A DNA stretch of 64,000 nt from Siphonodentalium dalli (Eukaryota > Mollusca > Scaphopoda > Gadilida > Siphonodentaliidae). Made by a program: the position numbers and the translations under genes. Shown here piece by piece: positions 1-12,129 of the stretch. Numbering within the stretch: the first letter of the stretch is position 1; every line of letters begins with the position of its first letter. The DNA is taken from contig CP136069.1 of the NCBI GenBank assembly GCA_032622095.1, positions 105,180,278-105,244,277 of the forward strand, given 5' to 3'. The notes under the pieces are model-generated. The model did not search any database, had not been told where the DNA came from, and saw nothing but the letters and a program-made list of their open reading frames with translations.

Positions 1-385
1 ATTGGACTTGCACTGAAAGGGTTAAATTCAGGAATTGTTAAATTAAAACTTTTAATTTAAAAATTCTGGTGAGTCGCCATATGGAGAAATTATCTCAGAA
101 GATGATGTTTATAGGTTTATATGGTGCGTATATATGGTGATTCCACATGTGGAGTTGTGGACTAGGCAGGCCAGTGTTGATATGACAATGAGGATTCAGT
201 CTTAAAGACACCAGTCAGAGAATTTAAACTGAAGCTATACTTAGCAGTGATGTCTTGCCAAGTTTTTGGGGTTAGCTCTGCTAGTTTTATTGACTTTCAT
301 TGAGGTTTGGATATCCCACCTCCATGTTGGAATTCTGTTGGAATCAGTATTTTTCCTAACGTCATAATGAATAGTGGAGGTCATG
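1..385. other. No feature recognised
   Basis: AT-rich unique-looking sequence. I see no ORF, RNA gene or clear repeat here. The last ~80 bases resemble the sequence leading into the related element near 11.55 kb (both have a CCACCTCC stretch). Confidence 0.4.
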
Positions 386-720
386 AAGCAAAAATGCTAA
401 ATTTGAGTTATCAAATTTTAGTTTTACGATTGTCCGGAACTATTCATTATGATGGCCCACCCACCTCCCATCTTTAATGTCAATAAAACTTTGCTGTGGT
501 GGTTGTCGATAACTGCCAGAAGGAAAGTGAGCTAGGTGATGTGGGACGGCCTGTGTTCACTCAGCGTGACTTGGGTGAGATTTAAAACGAATGGTTGGTC
601 ACGCTTCGCGTAACAAGGCGAGTTGATTAATAGCTAGAGGGGATATTCCCAACGTCATAAAGAATAGTTCCGGTCATTCGTAAAACTATATTTTGATTAC
701 TCAAATTTAGCATTTTGTGA
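386..720. repeat. Palindromic TIR element T1, copy 1
   Basis: Two arms of about 65 bp, near 391-457 and 648-718, are inverted copies of each other. Outermost bases read like AAAATGCTAAATTTGAG, inner bases include GTTTTACGA and GAACTATTC. Total length is about 330 bp, as for the related element at 11617-11938. No transposase is encoded, so this is best read as a MITE-like element. The superfamily is unknown because no clean target-site duplication is visible. Confidence 0.6.
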
Positions 721-1261
721 TGGATTTTGGTCAAGTTTTTTTGAATATCGATCAACTGATTTTTACTTCATAATTTCTTTAATAATATTTCGGTCAAAAT
801 TATCCTCTTCTAGCATAAATAAACTTGCCTGTGGTGGAGCGTAGCATAACCAACCAATCAGATTAAAGCAATTTAATCCCCCCACAGATTGTGAGTGGAC
901 CACTACACTATCATCCTTTTCTTTTTCTGGCAATATAAGAAGTACGCCTGGTATTTTCGCTGTGAATAGAATAGAATATTTATTGCAATACACCAGCTAT
1001 ATAGGCAGTTGCAAGTTACAAAATGAATTAAAACTTAAAACATGTAAATACAAACGAAAATAAATTGTGTTCAATATAACTGTTTGATGCAATGCATCAT
1101 CATTCAACTACCACCAATAAATTCTCATGTTTATCACTATAATATACTAAACTTTCAAAGACCCCCTTCTGAGAAAGAACAACCGGATCATGTTGCATAC
1201 GGTATATATAATCTTTACTTCATCATTTCTCATAATCGTTTGAAATTGTTCACTATCGCTC
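721..1261. repeat. Sequence shared in inverse with 11.75-11.89 kb
   Basis: Bases about 780-925 are an inverted copy of about 11755-11890: both contain the CCACTCACAATCTGTGG core and the GGTGGAGC / TAACCA motif. It looks like internal sequence of the T1-related family. Bases 930-1261 show nothing recognisable; a short AT-rich open frame at 1084-1269 has no coding character. Confidence 0.45.
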
Positions 1262-3597
1262 ATTTTTAGCTCAACTTACTTTGTAAGTTTGAGCTATTGC
1301 CATGGGTTGGCGTCCGTCGTCCGTGTGTCTGTGTGTCCATCAACAATTTCCTTTGGCGCGGGCTACAGGTCGTACCTTTGTTCTGATCTTTATGAAATTT
1401 GTCATGAATGTTGACATTGACATGTAGATGGGAACGAGTCATTTTGGGGTCATTCAGTCAAAAAACATTGCCCCAGGTGGCCATCTTGGATTTCAAAATT
1501 AAATCCATTGGCGCGGGCTACAGGTCGTACTGTTCGTCTGATCATCATGAAATTTGTCATGGATGTTAATATTGACATGTAGATGGGAATGAGTGATTTT
1601 GGGGACGTTCGGCCAAAAAAACATGTCCGCCAGTAGCCATCTTGGATCTTACTCTTTGCATGACTAAATCGTTTGGCGCGTACTACAGGTCGTAGCTTTG
1701 ATCGGATCTTCATGAAATTTGTCATGCATGACTAGATCCTTTAGCACGGGCTACAGGTCGTACCTTTGGTCAGATCATCATAAAATTTGTCATGGATGTT
1801 AATATTGACATGTAGATGGGAACGAGTAATTTTGGGTTCATTCGGCCCAAAAACATGGCCGCCAGCAGCCATCTTGGATTTTACTCTTTGTATGACTAAA
1901 TCCTTTAGCACGGGCTACAGGTCATACCTTTAGTCTGATCATCATAAAATTTGACATGGATGTTAACAATGACATGTAGATTGGAACCAGTCATTTTGGG
2001 GTCATTCGGCCAAAAAACTTGGCCGCCAGCAGCCGTCTTGGATTTTACTCTTTGTATGACTAAATCCTTTAGAACAGGCTACAGGTCGTACCTTTAGTCT
2101 GATCATCATAAAATTTGTCATGGATGTTACCAATGACATGTAGATGGGAACGAGTTATTTTTGGGTCATTCGGGCAAAAAACATGGCCGCCAGCAGCCAT
2201 CTGGGATTTTACTCTTTGTATGACTAAATCCTTTAGCATGGGCTACAGGTCGTACCTTTAGTCTGATCATCATGAAATTTGTCATGGCTGTTGAAATTGG
2301 AATGTAGATGGGAACGAGTCATTTTGGGGTCATTCGGACAAAAAACATGGCCGCCAGTGGCCATCTTTGATTTCAAAATTCAATCCATTAGCACGGGCCA
2401 CAGGTCGTACTGTTTATCTGATCATCATGAAATTTGTCGTGGATGTTAATATTGACATGTAGATGGGAACGAGTCATTTTGTGGTCATTCGGCCCAAAAA
2501 CATGACCGCCAGCAGCCATCTTGAATTTTACTCTTTGTATGACTAAACCCATTGTTTCCCAGTTTAGAGAGCAATAAGTGATAAACAGAAGAGATAGAAA
2601 ATAGTATTTTTCACATTGGGTGGCCATTTTGGGTACTGATTATTAAGTTTTTCCATAGAGCTAGCATAATGGCATCATAAAGAGGTATACATTCGTATTT
2701 ATTCAGTCAATTTCATTCATCAACCACTACTTATAATTGAATGACACTGTGAGCAATATCCGCCATTTTCCATATTTTGACCGCCATTTTGGCAGCCATT
2801 TTGAGACAAAGCGCCAATTTGGGTTTTATTAAATTGGAGTATTCATAGATAATGTTATGCTCAACTTACATTGCACATTTCTTGTTGATTTACACATGTA
2901 TGACTGGAATCCCAATGGCGATTTTTGTGAAATATTATACCGGGTTCTGTAAAATCGAATTTTTGAGGGTCTGGATGAGTCTGGGACCCCATTTATGGTA
3001 GCTTTCATTGCTCCAATGCTGAATTAACATGAATAAGACTAATCACAGTCGTCAGTCTCAACCATTATCAAAGAACAGGAACTGATATTTAAGATATTAG
3101 GAAAAAACTTCAAATTTTCGATTGTAGGCCGCCATTTGGGACGAGGGGTTCCATTTTTGCCATAAACAGGTTGCATAATATTTTATCTTCGCAAAAATGT
3201 ATACATTTTTATACATATGACAACATTTGTTCTCACTATAATCGATTTAATCTCAGTCAGAGTCTCTTTTGACTAACGGCAGCCATGTTGGACGCCATCT
3301 TGGATCCTGGATTTTGCCCAAAGCGGATTTTGGATATGTTATACACGAGATTCTCCCGCGTCGAATGACACCAAAACCGCTTTAACAATTTCTTCTGGGT
3401 CTAACCCTCCGACGACCACACTAAAATGGGAACGAGTCTTTTTGGGGTCATTTGGCAAAAAAACATGGCTGCCAGTGGCCATCTTGGAATTTTACTCTTT
3501 GCATAAACTGGGCCTTTCAACTTTCCACATTCCTGATCACTCCATTGACTGGAACACATGAAATTATTCCCTTTCCAAGTTGAGCTACAGTGTCATT
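1262..3597 (+). mobile_element. Family A pearl-like array element, copy 1
   Basis: Begins TTTTTAGCTCAACTTAC, which forms a hairpin with AAGTTTGAGCTA, followed by CGTCCGTCGTCCGTGTG and then tandem monomers (phase marks GGGCTACAGGTCGTA at about 1360, 1515, 1680, 1748, 1912, 2076, 2240, 2395). The steps are mostly 155 or 164-165 bp, with one deleted unit (68 bp). It ends with AAGTTGAGCTA, the inverse of the 5' end; the following 3' hairpin is cut after AGTGTCATT. A different repeat (R2) sits at 2755-3420 within the array. No protein is encoded: open frames reading KSKMAAGGHVF are repeat shadows. Confidence 0.85.
2755..3420 (+). repeat. Interspersed repeat R2, copy 1
   Basis: This block aligns by eye with 16205-16801 over several hundred bases (shared GACTRGAATCCCAAT, GGAATATTCATAG, CGCCATTTTGGCAGCC). 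Its 3' part (GACGCCATCTTGGAT, GGATTTTGGATAT, ATGACACCAAAA) recurs at 55080-55262 and, inverted, at 53005-53230. No coding capacity. It interrupts the family A array, so it either inserted there or was present when the array expanded. Confidence 0.6.
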
Positions 3598-5165
3598 AAA
3601 AATTCACCATTATTTTCTTGAATATCTCGAAATAGTCTTGCCCTGAGATCAGAGTATGCACTACACTCGATGACAAAATGATATTCAGTTTCAACACGTG
3701 CCTGATCGCACATTGTACACAATATGTGTGTTTTAACATGGCTAAAATGTTTTATTGCTGATTGTATATGGCTTTTTATTTCGTAACAGATTTATTAGTT
3801 CTGTTTTCTCCGAAGATTTTTTTCGACACCATCAAAAGTATTTTCATCAAGTGCTTTCGTCTTGTGTGAAAGCAAACGGTAACATGCTCGATATTTATGT
3901 CGAATGTCTATAGACACCAAGTTGGGCTGTTATAATGTCGAACTCTCCTATTCTGAAACTGAATAATGGCCGAGGGAGATATACACCATATATATAGCAG
4001 CATGCAAGGCCAGCGATTTATATATGATGGTATAAAAATAATCGTCTCAATAGATAACTCAAGAGACATACAGCCAAAATGGTAGTGTCACATACTCCTT
4101 TTCGGACATTGAGTAATTACCGAGGGAGATCTAACCATAGCGGCATGCTAAGCCAGCCAATTATTGTTATCAAAAGCATCTTCGGAGACAAACAACAACA
4201 ATCTTAGACACCCAGTTTAAAGACAATCAGCGAAATGTGAAGGCTGAACACAAATTGTATTCGTATAGACACACACCAGTGTGTCATGCAGGTAGGTATT
4301 CATGCACGAGAACAGAGATTGTGAAGACGACACTGCGAAGACATAATTCAGGTCACACTGTCCAATGGGACTGACCGAGATTTTATGGACTCGTATCATA
4401 AACCAATCATACGCCAGAGGAGCGTGATATATTTGGTCTATTGTAAAAACTTGATCTCTATTAAAATGATATTGTTGAGTTTTCCTTTAAAAGTCTTGAA
4501 CTGGTCTGTTACTGAATGTATACCATGCAGTAACATAATTCGGTGATTCAGTGAGGTGACGTTATAAAGTCACAATGAGGAAAATGATAATCATAGTCTC
4601 ATTGTGTATGCATGTGCTAGACACATTAGTCATTGGCACATTGGCATGTATAGTGTACAGTTGCACAAAGGGCCTATAGTGTGCATCTGGATGCACGTAT
4701 ACGTAATCTTTATAGATATCATTCCTTTCAAGTAATGTTTTCCGGTTTATGTTACGTTATCAGCACATGAACATGTGGTTTTCATAATAAACAAGCATCG
4801 AAAGTCGCAGGCGACTTCCAACCAAAATGATTGTGTAAAAGTCGCGCAAAAAGAGGGTCTCATGCTGGACAACACAAACTTTTAACTCTTTTGCGACAAG
4901 TATGGAAGAGAGTGTTCCGATTGGTGTGTCTCAATATCGGGAGGCAGAACATCAGAAACCAACTACACTGTTGTATGAAAAATACTATAGTCCGTTTCAT
5001 ATATTAGCACGCTGTCCGACAAACGTGTAGTAGAATGCTTCGTTGCGACTGCATTGTTGGGTCTGAGGCTAATTTCAAAATGAAGTTTTCAAAACCCTTG
5101 CTTCTGGTACCAGTTGCATATACAGGTATATGAGAAAGAGGGTTACCTCATTTTGATTACATTCA
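3598..5165. other. Mostly featureless; one imperfect direct repeat
   Basis: About 3950-4030 and 4110-4190 share the motifs CCGAGGGAGAT and GCATGC..GCCAGC in the same order, giving an imperfect direct repeat about 160 bp apart. Otherwise AT-rich sequence with no gene, RNA or element termini that I recognise. Confidence 0.35.
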
Positions 5166-5169
5166 CTTT

Positions 5170-6355
5170 ATATTAAATACTAGCAGGTTAGCCCGCCACC
5201 GGCGGCTTGTCCGAAACATGACATTTTTTTAATATTTGTTTTTAATTTTTAGCTCCACGCGTTTCAATAAGAAAAATTTGTACCCGGTAGCTCCACCCGT
5301 TTCCGAGATCTGGTCTGCGCATGCGCGAAGCTGGCGTCGCACGGACTCGGCGACCCGATAAAATTTGTACCCGGCGCAAGATACATTCACATAGCAAATT
5401 TCAGGTCGATAGCTCCACCCGTTTCCGAGATCTCGTCTGCGCATGCGCTGCACGGGCGTCGCATGGACTCGGCGACCCGATAAAATTTGTACCCGGTGCA
5501 AGATACATTCACATAGCAAATTTCAGGTCGATAGCTCCACCCGTTTCCGAGATCTGCCTTTCTGCATAATATTTCGAGCGATAACATTGCATTGAAATGT
5601 CAGACTCCCATCGTGAACCTCAACACGAAGTAAACACGTGTTTCGAGCGATAACATTGCATTGAAATGACTCCCATCGTGAACCTCAAGACGACGTAAAA
5701 CACGTGTTGCGTTCTAGGAAATGCACTCAATGCAGATGCTAATAACGTTGACTTCGTATATATATATATAATGACGTTATTAACCCCGGCCGTGCCGTTT
5801 GAGCTGATTTTTATGACTGGGAGTGGAGTACGGGTGCTCGGAGCTTCTGGAAAACGCGTGGACGACATCGTACGTGGTATTTTACCTTTAGATAGGAAGT
5901 TTGAGCTCAATCTGTCCAGCCGTTCCCGTCCTAATGTACTATTTCGAGCGATAACAATTGTCAGACTCCCATCGTGAACCTCAACACGAAGTAAACACGT
6001 GTTTCGAGCGATAACATTGCATTGAAGTCAGACTCCCATCGTGGACCCCCAAGACGACGTAAACACGTGTTTGTTCCGGTATAACTTTGGAGACTCTGAC
6101 TTCATATATATATATAATGACGTTATTAACCCCGGCCGTGCCGTTTGAGCTGATTTCGATGACTGGGAGTGGATAAAGGGTGCTCAGAGCTTCTCGAAAA
6201 CACATCTACGGCGGTGTCGGTGGGATTTTACACTTACATACGAAATTTGAGCTCGATCGGATCAGTCGTTTTGGATTCTATGAAGTACACACACACATAT
6301 ATACACACATATATACACACATATATACGAAGTCTCAAAATATATAGTATAGATA
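5170..6355. mobile_element. Composite interspersed repeat with internal duplications
   Basis: Starts near ACTAGCAGGTTAGCCCG and ends in a CA/TA microsatellite (6287-6330) and TATAGTATAGAT. Inside are 122-bp tandem units (5289-5554). After them comes a block of about 350 bp present twice (about 5571-5830 and 5941-6180), sharing TTTCGAGCGATAACA, ACGACGTAAA and CCCCGGCCGTGCCGTTTGAG. Short open frames across it on both strands are repeat shadows. The style (CCGCCGGCGGC-like head, microsatellite tail) resembles retroelement-derived repeats, but no reverse transcriptase is present, so the class is not assigned. Confidence 0.5.
5289..5554. repeat. 122-bp tandem repeat
   Basis: The phrase AGCTCCACCCGTTTCCGAGA starts at 5289, 5411 and 5533, exactly 122 bp apart each time. 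Two full units and the start of a third. The units are GC-richer than their surroundings and carry CTGCGCATGCGC and ACTCGGCGACCCGATAAAAT. Confidence 0.85.
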
Positions 6356-8306
6356 AAGGCAATTTTGAATTTATGTTAAAAATTCATTTAGAAATTTGAA
6401 ATCTTCTGCAAAAAACTTAATTCCAGAAAATAGTTGTGATTTTTTTGGTTTTACAGCAGAGTTGGCCTGGTCTAAAATGGAATGCGACCGGAGCATTTTC
6501 GTAATGAAAGAAAATGAAATGAGTTAGTTAGAAGGAAATCGAGACCAGTAAATCATATTTCTGTACTTCACACATGGTTGTCGGAGAATGTGGGCGATGT
6601 AAGTGTTCTTTTTGAATGAATTCTTTCGCTCAAGGTTTCGTTTATAGAATACAAACTTTCATTATTTGTGGTCAAATCGTATACTTGCATTATTCCTTCA
6701 TGAAGACGGGATGTATTATAACCTAAACACCTACATGTAACTCTGAAAATCGTGTAGGGTGAGGTATTTTTGCATCTTTCTTTCCTGTAACGCCTACATG
6801 TGATTTAAATTGTTTGTCGGTCCATGACTAAGAATCATACCAAAAAATTCTTGAAGGAATGCTCTCAATATGGAATGTTTGTCATACAAAATCACATGCG
6901 CATATTTGGGACAGGATAGGGTCACATGCATATTAAGGGTGTTGATCGAAAACTGCATTCGCACAATATTGCAGAGGGAACCATCTACTTATTTCTCTGT
7001 CAAACACCAAGTCGCTATATAATTACAAAGGTAAGTTGGTTTCACTGGACAGGACTAAGATTTAACAGGCCTTAACATACATAAATCTTAAATTGTGTGA
7101 GAATCAAAATATAACTTTTCTTTACAGCAAATCAGCTGAATTTATGCTAATCACACTAAGATTGGTGATTCTGATTCTCTTCAGACGTTAAGCCTGAAGA
7201 TCATATGAGATCAAGTACATGTAGGCCAAGGTGGTTGAAAGGTTTCTCAGTAATATATTATTTTGGGGACATGAATGCTGTATTTCAACAAATACAGACA
7301 TTAATTTTCAAACATGTCAGACAAGACTAACCATAGTCTATCACATACACTGATTTTTATATTCGGGTCAAAGCTGGTCAAAGAGGTCTATCACTCAAGA
7401 ATTGTGACAACTGAACTTCCAAAATCAAAGAGGACCACACGTACATGTTCACCTGAGGGTTAAACTATTCAAAGTTCTTATTCAGTTGTCATTTCATAAA
7501 TACATCAGAATCATAATCATGATACTGACAAAAGAAATAGCACATCCTGGGTTTAAAATTTAAAGAAATTAATCCAGGGATATTTCAGGCGGCAAAGGCA
7601 TAATCATACCTTTCAAGATTATGCTTGTGGATACACAGAAAAAGGGGCGCTCTGAATGGATTGCGTTATTTTCGCCGCCCTTGATAAACCAAGACAGTCA
7701 ACATTATGCTTGTTGTCTTCAAATATTTGTGGCTCTATCTCTTTGAAACTAATTATAGTTTTCCAAATAGACAAAATGATAGTATTAGATAATATATACT
7801 GCTATCCAGAGTTATAAAGTTTTTGGGACATGACCAGTTTCAAAAAACAAGATAAAATGAATTGAGATATTTTAACCAAAACGTCAATACTTTTATAAAA
7901 ATCACAATACATACAGGGAAAAGAATAGAATCCATGTGTGTATGTATACCATTGGTATATCAGTGGATTTGTTATAACTATGGCAGATTGTACTTACATG
8001 TACATTACTTCATACAGTGTACGTATTTGTTTACTGGTTGTACTCTAGTTATGTTTATAAATCCTTATGCTGTCAGCATCGTATCAACTTTTCGAATACG
8101 AGTGGTTATTTCGAAACCCAGACTGGTTCATTGTCGATGAGTTTTTCGATGACGATGTTTATTCGTCTGTTGGACATGTACAAACACTTTGCATTTCTTC
8201 TTATGCTTATCAATACGACAGTATACATAATATCAGTTGATTCAATTTTCCAGAAGATGTTCACTGGTTTGAAGGTTCAAATGTGGGGGGGCGCCAATGT
8301 TAGGAG
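6356..8306. other. No feature recognised
   Basis: Nearly 2 kb of AT-rich sequence. Frames of 92 and 131 codons near 7862-8412 run into family F and show no domain, signal or codon bias that I can support. Nothing annotated. Confidence 0.4.
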
Positions 8307-8797
8307 TTTTTTTATCCCCCGCCAAATTAAAAATTTGCGGGGATATAGTAATGGGTTCCGTCCGTCCGTCTGTCCGTCAGTCTGTCCCGAATTTGTAAGA
8401 GTCATAACTTGAACAAATGTTAACGGATTTCAAAGATTTGTGGTATATGAGTTCACCTTACCATTACCTAGAATGCGTTCGCAAGCCAGGTCCGGCCGGA
8501 TATTTTTACCGGAGTTATTGGACTTTGTTTATTATTTTGGTCAAATTTACCAAATAGCAAATGGACGACGTCACAGGGCTCATTTCCACAAATCTCAACG
8601 GATTTCAAAGATATTTGGTATATGAGTTCACCTGACCATTATCTAGAATGAGTTCGCAAGCCAGGTCCGGCCGGATATTTTTACCGGAGTTATTGGACTT
8701 GTGCAAATGGATGACGTCACCTGGCTAATTTCCACAAATGTCAGTCCTAAAATGAGTTCGCAAGCCAGGCTTTTTGACAAAATCCCACCTCTTGTTT
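8307..8797 (+). mobile_element. Family F pearl-like element
   Basis: Begins with a T-run and ATCCCCCGCCAAATT paired with AATTTGCGGGGAT (5' hairpin), then CCGTCCGTCCGTCTGTCC. The core repeats with a period of about 175 bp (GGATTTCAAAGAT at 8425 and 8600) and contains ATAACTTGAACAAATGTTAA and TGGTATATGAGTTCACC, the motif shared with families C, D, E and G. It ends CCCACCTCTTGTTT, the same tail as family C. The 3' hairpin is weak (AAGCCAGGCTT, 8762-8772), so this copy may be shortened at its 3' end. Confidence 0.65.
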
Positions 8798-9112
8798 AGC
8801 ACATACTGAGAACTCAAACATTATTGAGAATGGACTTCCCCCAACTGCACATTTGTTTTCCATGTATTAGACAAGGTCTAGCGAAAAACTACATCTCATT
8901 TAAAATTGATTGTTCATTATGTCTTTTGTGAGTGAACATCTTGACCAATAGAGAGCAGACATTCATTACATTAGAGAGGACTTGATTATTGCGCTCATCG
9001 GATACTTCATATCAAGTCACCAATATGCTATTATTTATCCCATGGTTGTGCACACAAATATGTCAGTGTCTCTCTCTTTTGAGCGATCATGGTCAATTGT
9101 AAAAGGCATTAT
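8798..9112. other. No feature recognised
   Basis: Spacer between families F and A. Nothing recognisable on either strand. Confidence 0.4.
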
Positions 9113-11085
9113 TAGCTCAACTTTACTTTGTAAAGCTTGAGCTATTGCCATGGCTTGGTATCCGTCATCCGTGTGTGTGTGTGCGTGATTCGTCAACAAT
9201 TTCCTTTAGCACGGGCTACAAGTCGTACCTTTGGTCAGATCATTATGAAATTTGTCACGGGCTACAGGTCGTACTGTTCATCTGATCATCATGAAATTTG
9301 TCATGAATGTTAATATTGACATGTAGATGGGAACGAGTCATTTTGGGGGTCGTTCGGACAAAAAACATGGCCGCCAGCAACCATCTTGGATTTGACTCTT
9401 TGCATGACTAAAGGAATCACGGAACTAAATGGTTTCCCATAGGCGACACTGTTAACGTTTCGGCCAAATTCACTGAATTGAAGCCTGCAGGCCATACCAG
9501 TGATGTTTACCCAGCTACATTGACACCAGTTGATCACGAAAATGGTAGAAAAATCATAGGTCATGTGTTTACTTTTTAAAATAAATCCCCAAGTGTACGA
9601 CAGGGCTATCCCACAGCCAAATTTGATCTGGAAAAACCCAGAACTACAGCAGCTAGTTAAATAAATTTCCCGCTCACAAAAATCCATTCCCCCCCATTCA
9701 TTCACCAGTTTAAATTATTTAGATATGATGTACAAATCAAATAAACGCAATGTCATCCTTTAATAACGTGTCGCATGTATCAGGTGAAGGTCATTCTTCA
9801 GTTACCTTCATCTTTAGCATTCCACGGTGTACTCGTTCCCTGACTCTAGAACACATTTAGCTCCCTGATTCCTAAATCCTTTGGCATGGGCTACAGGTCG
9901 TTGCTTTGGTCGGATCTTCATGAAATTTGTCATGGATGTTAATATTGACATGTAGATGGGAACAAGTCATTTTGGGGTCATTTGGCCAGAAAACATGGCT
10001 GCCAGCAGCCATCTTGGATTTTACTCTTTGCATGACTAAATCATTTGGCACGGGCTACAGGTTGTACCTTTGGTCGGATCATTATGAGATTTGTCATGGC
10101 TGTTGACATTGACATGTAGATGGGAACGAGTCATTTTGGGGTCATTCAGCAAAAAAACATGGCTGCCTGTGGCCATCTTTGATTTCAAAATTCAATCCAT
10201 TAGCACAGGCTACAGGTCATACTGTTCGTCTGATCATCATAAAATTTGTCATTTATGTTAATATTGACATTTAAATGGAAACGAGTCATTTTGGGGTTGT
10301 TCGGCCAAAAAACATGGCCGCCAGCACCCATCTTGGATTTTCCTTTTTGCATGACTAAATCCTTTGGCACGGGCTACAGGTCGTACCTTTGGTCGGATCA
10401 TTATGCAATTTGTCATGGCTCTTGACATTGACATGTAGATGGGAACGAGTCATTTTGGGGTTATTCGGCCAAAAAACATGGCCGGCAGCCGCCATCTTGG
10501 ATTTTACTCTTTGCATGACTAAATCCTTTGGCATGAGCTACAGGTCGTACTGTTCGTCTGATCATCATGAAATTTGTCATGGATGTTAATATCGACATGT
10601 AGATGGGAACGATTCATTTTGGGGTCGTTAGGCCAAAAAACATGGCCGCCAGCCGCCATCTTGGATTTTTCTCTTTACATGACTAAATCCTTTAGCACGG
10701 GCTACAGGTCGTACCTTTGGTTGGATCATTATGAGATTCGAACGAGTCATTTTGGGGTCATTCGGCCAAAAAATATGGCCGCCAGCAGCCACCTTGGATT
10801 TTACTCTTTACGTGACTAAATCCTTTGACACAGTCTACAGGTTGTATCTTTTGTCGGATCATCATGAAATTTGTGATGGATGTTAACAATGACATGTAAA
10901 TGGGAACGAGTCTTTTTAGGGTCATTCGGCAAAAAAACATGGCTGCCAGTGGCCATCTTGGATTTTACTCTTTGCATAACTGGGCCTTTCAACTTTCCGC
11001 ATTCCTAATCACTCCATTGACTGTAACACATGAAATTATTCCCTTTCCAAGTTGAGCTACAGTGTCATTGACACTTTCATATCAG
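9113..11085 (+). mobile_element. Family A array element, copy 2
   Basis: Starts TTAGCTCAACTTTAC with its hairpin partner GTAAAGCTTGAGCTA and a CCGTCATCCGTGTG run. After the first monomers it is broken by unrelated sequence (about 9412-9868), then resumes with monomers in 164- or 155-bp steps (marks at 9888, 10052, 10207, 10371, 10535, 10699). It ends AAGTTGAGCTAC followed by the perfect hairpin AGTGTCATTGACACT (11061-11075) and TTCAT. The insert carries no recognised gene; an open frame crossing the junction on the minus strand is not credible. Confidence 0.85.
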
Positions 11086-11616
11086 TATATATGTCAAGAG
11101 CATTGTCAGGATGGGTCCAACATAAGAAAGACATACCCTTTGGAGTACTAATACATTGTAGTTCGATTTAAAATGGCTCGACCCGGGTCTTTATGAATTC
11201 CTGTTACTTGGCAACCAGCTCTAGTATTAGCAGATTGATCAGTACAATATTTGGTGAAATATTATCAGGAAGCTTGGATGAGTTGGAGAATAACCAACAC
11301 CATCCAAAGTTTTCAATCAAAATTCTGGTGAGTTGCTATCAAGGTTTTGAGGAATGAACCTATTAATATACATGTATATATAGTCTACTGGTGATGATGG
11401 GATATCACTTGAGGGGAAAGTGGCCCTAGTATTGCATGTACATTATGAAGATGCATGTGTACAAAGATGGGGAATACACAGGGAACTCAGGTAAAGTTTA
11501 GTGAGTCTTTAATTGTAGCATTATTGACTCTGTTACTTTCCCCACCTCCTTGTTAGGACTTTGGAATCTGTAATATTTCTGACCGAAATATTATTTATAA
11601 GGAAGTTATGACGTAA
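11086..11616. other. No gene; leads into T1 copy 2
   Basis: AT-rich sequence. Bases about 11530-11616 resemble the sequence leading into the T1 element at the window start. No gene seen. Confidence 0.35.
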
Positions 11617-11938
11617 AAATGGAAAATTTGAAAACTCAAATTTAAGTTTAACTGATATTAATGATATTTCGGGCCCGCCCATCCTCCCCATTGGGAGTTA
11701 AAAATACTTTCCAGAATGGCAGCTTCTTTATATCGCCAGGCGGAAAGGGATGATAAGTGGAGTGGTCCACTCACAATCTGTGGGGGGGGGGGGGGTAAAT
11801 TTCTTTAATCTGATTGGATGGTTACGCTATGCTCCACCACAGGCGAGTTTATTTATACTAGAATTCTAACCAAAATATTATTAATAGCAGTTAATATTCG
11901 TAAAACTTAAATTTGAGTATTCAAATTTTCCATTTTGT
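11617..11938. repeat. Palindromic TIR element T1, copy 2
   Basis: Inverted arms of about 70 bp: AAAATGGAAAATTTGAA at 11617 faces TTCAAATTTTCCATTTT ending at 11938, and TTAACTGATATTAATGATAT faces its inverse near 11875-11895. The interior has a G14 run (11782-11795) and the ACTCACAATCTGTGG core also found near 890. About 320 bp, non-coding, MITE-like; no clear target-site duplication. Confidence 0.65.
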
Positions 11939-11992
11939 TGATATTTGTAGAAATAAAAACATGAATCCAAACAGCTACCAGTATATATAAAG

Positions 11993-11998
11993 TTTATT
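11993..11998 (-). promoter_or_regulatory. Candidate poly(A) signal AATAAA
   Basis: AATAAA on the minus strand, about 130 nt past the TGA stop of the candidate small ORF at 12130-12486. The spacing is right for a 3' UTR, but AATAAA is common by chance in DNA this AT-rich. Confidence 0.3.
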
Positions 11999-12129
11999 TA
12001 ACAGTGACAGAATCAACATGTCATAACTGACTGCTCCATATTCATGGTCTGAGAAGTTGAGTACAGCTACTGGGTAATTGTAGGGCAAGGATCTGGCTGC
12101 AGTCAGTGACTGCATGTACTTGATTAGTT

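Noticed and set aside
1450..2627. Minus-strand frames in family A arrays (also at 16817-17220 and elsewhere) with KMAAGGHVFWPNDPKMTRSH
   Set aside because: They are translations of the tandem monomer, recur in every array, and break wherever monomers vary. No start context or domain.
8017..8412. 131-codon plus-strand ORF
   Set aside because: Runs into the CCGT microsatellite of family F (PSVCPSVCP), so its end is repeat; the first part has no recognisable domain.
9310..9705. 131-codon minus-strand ORF
   Set aside because: Spans the junction between the insert and family A monomer; its end is monomer translation, so the frame is accidental.
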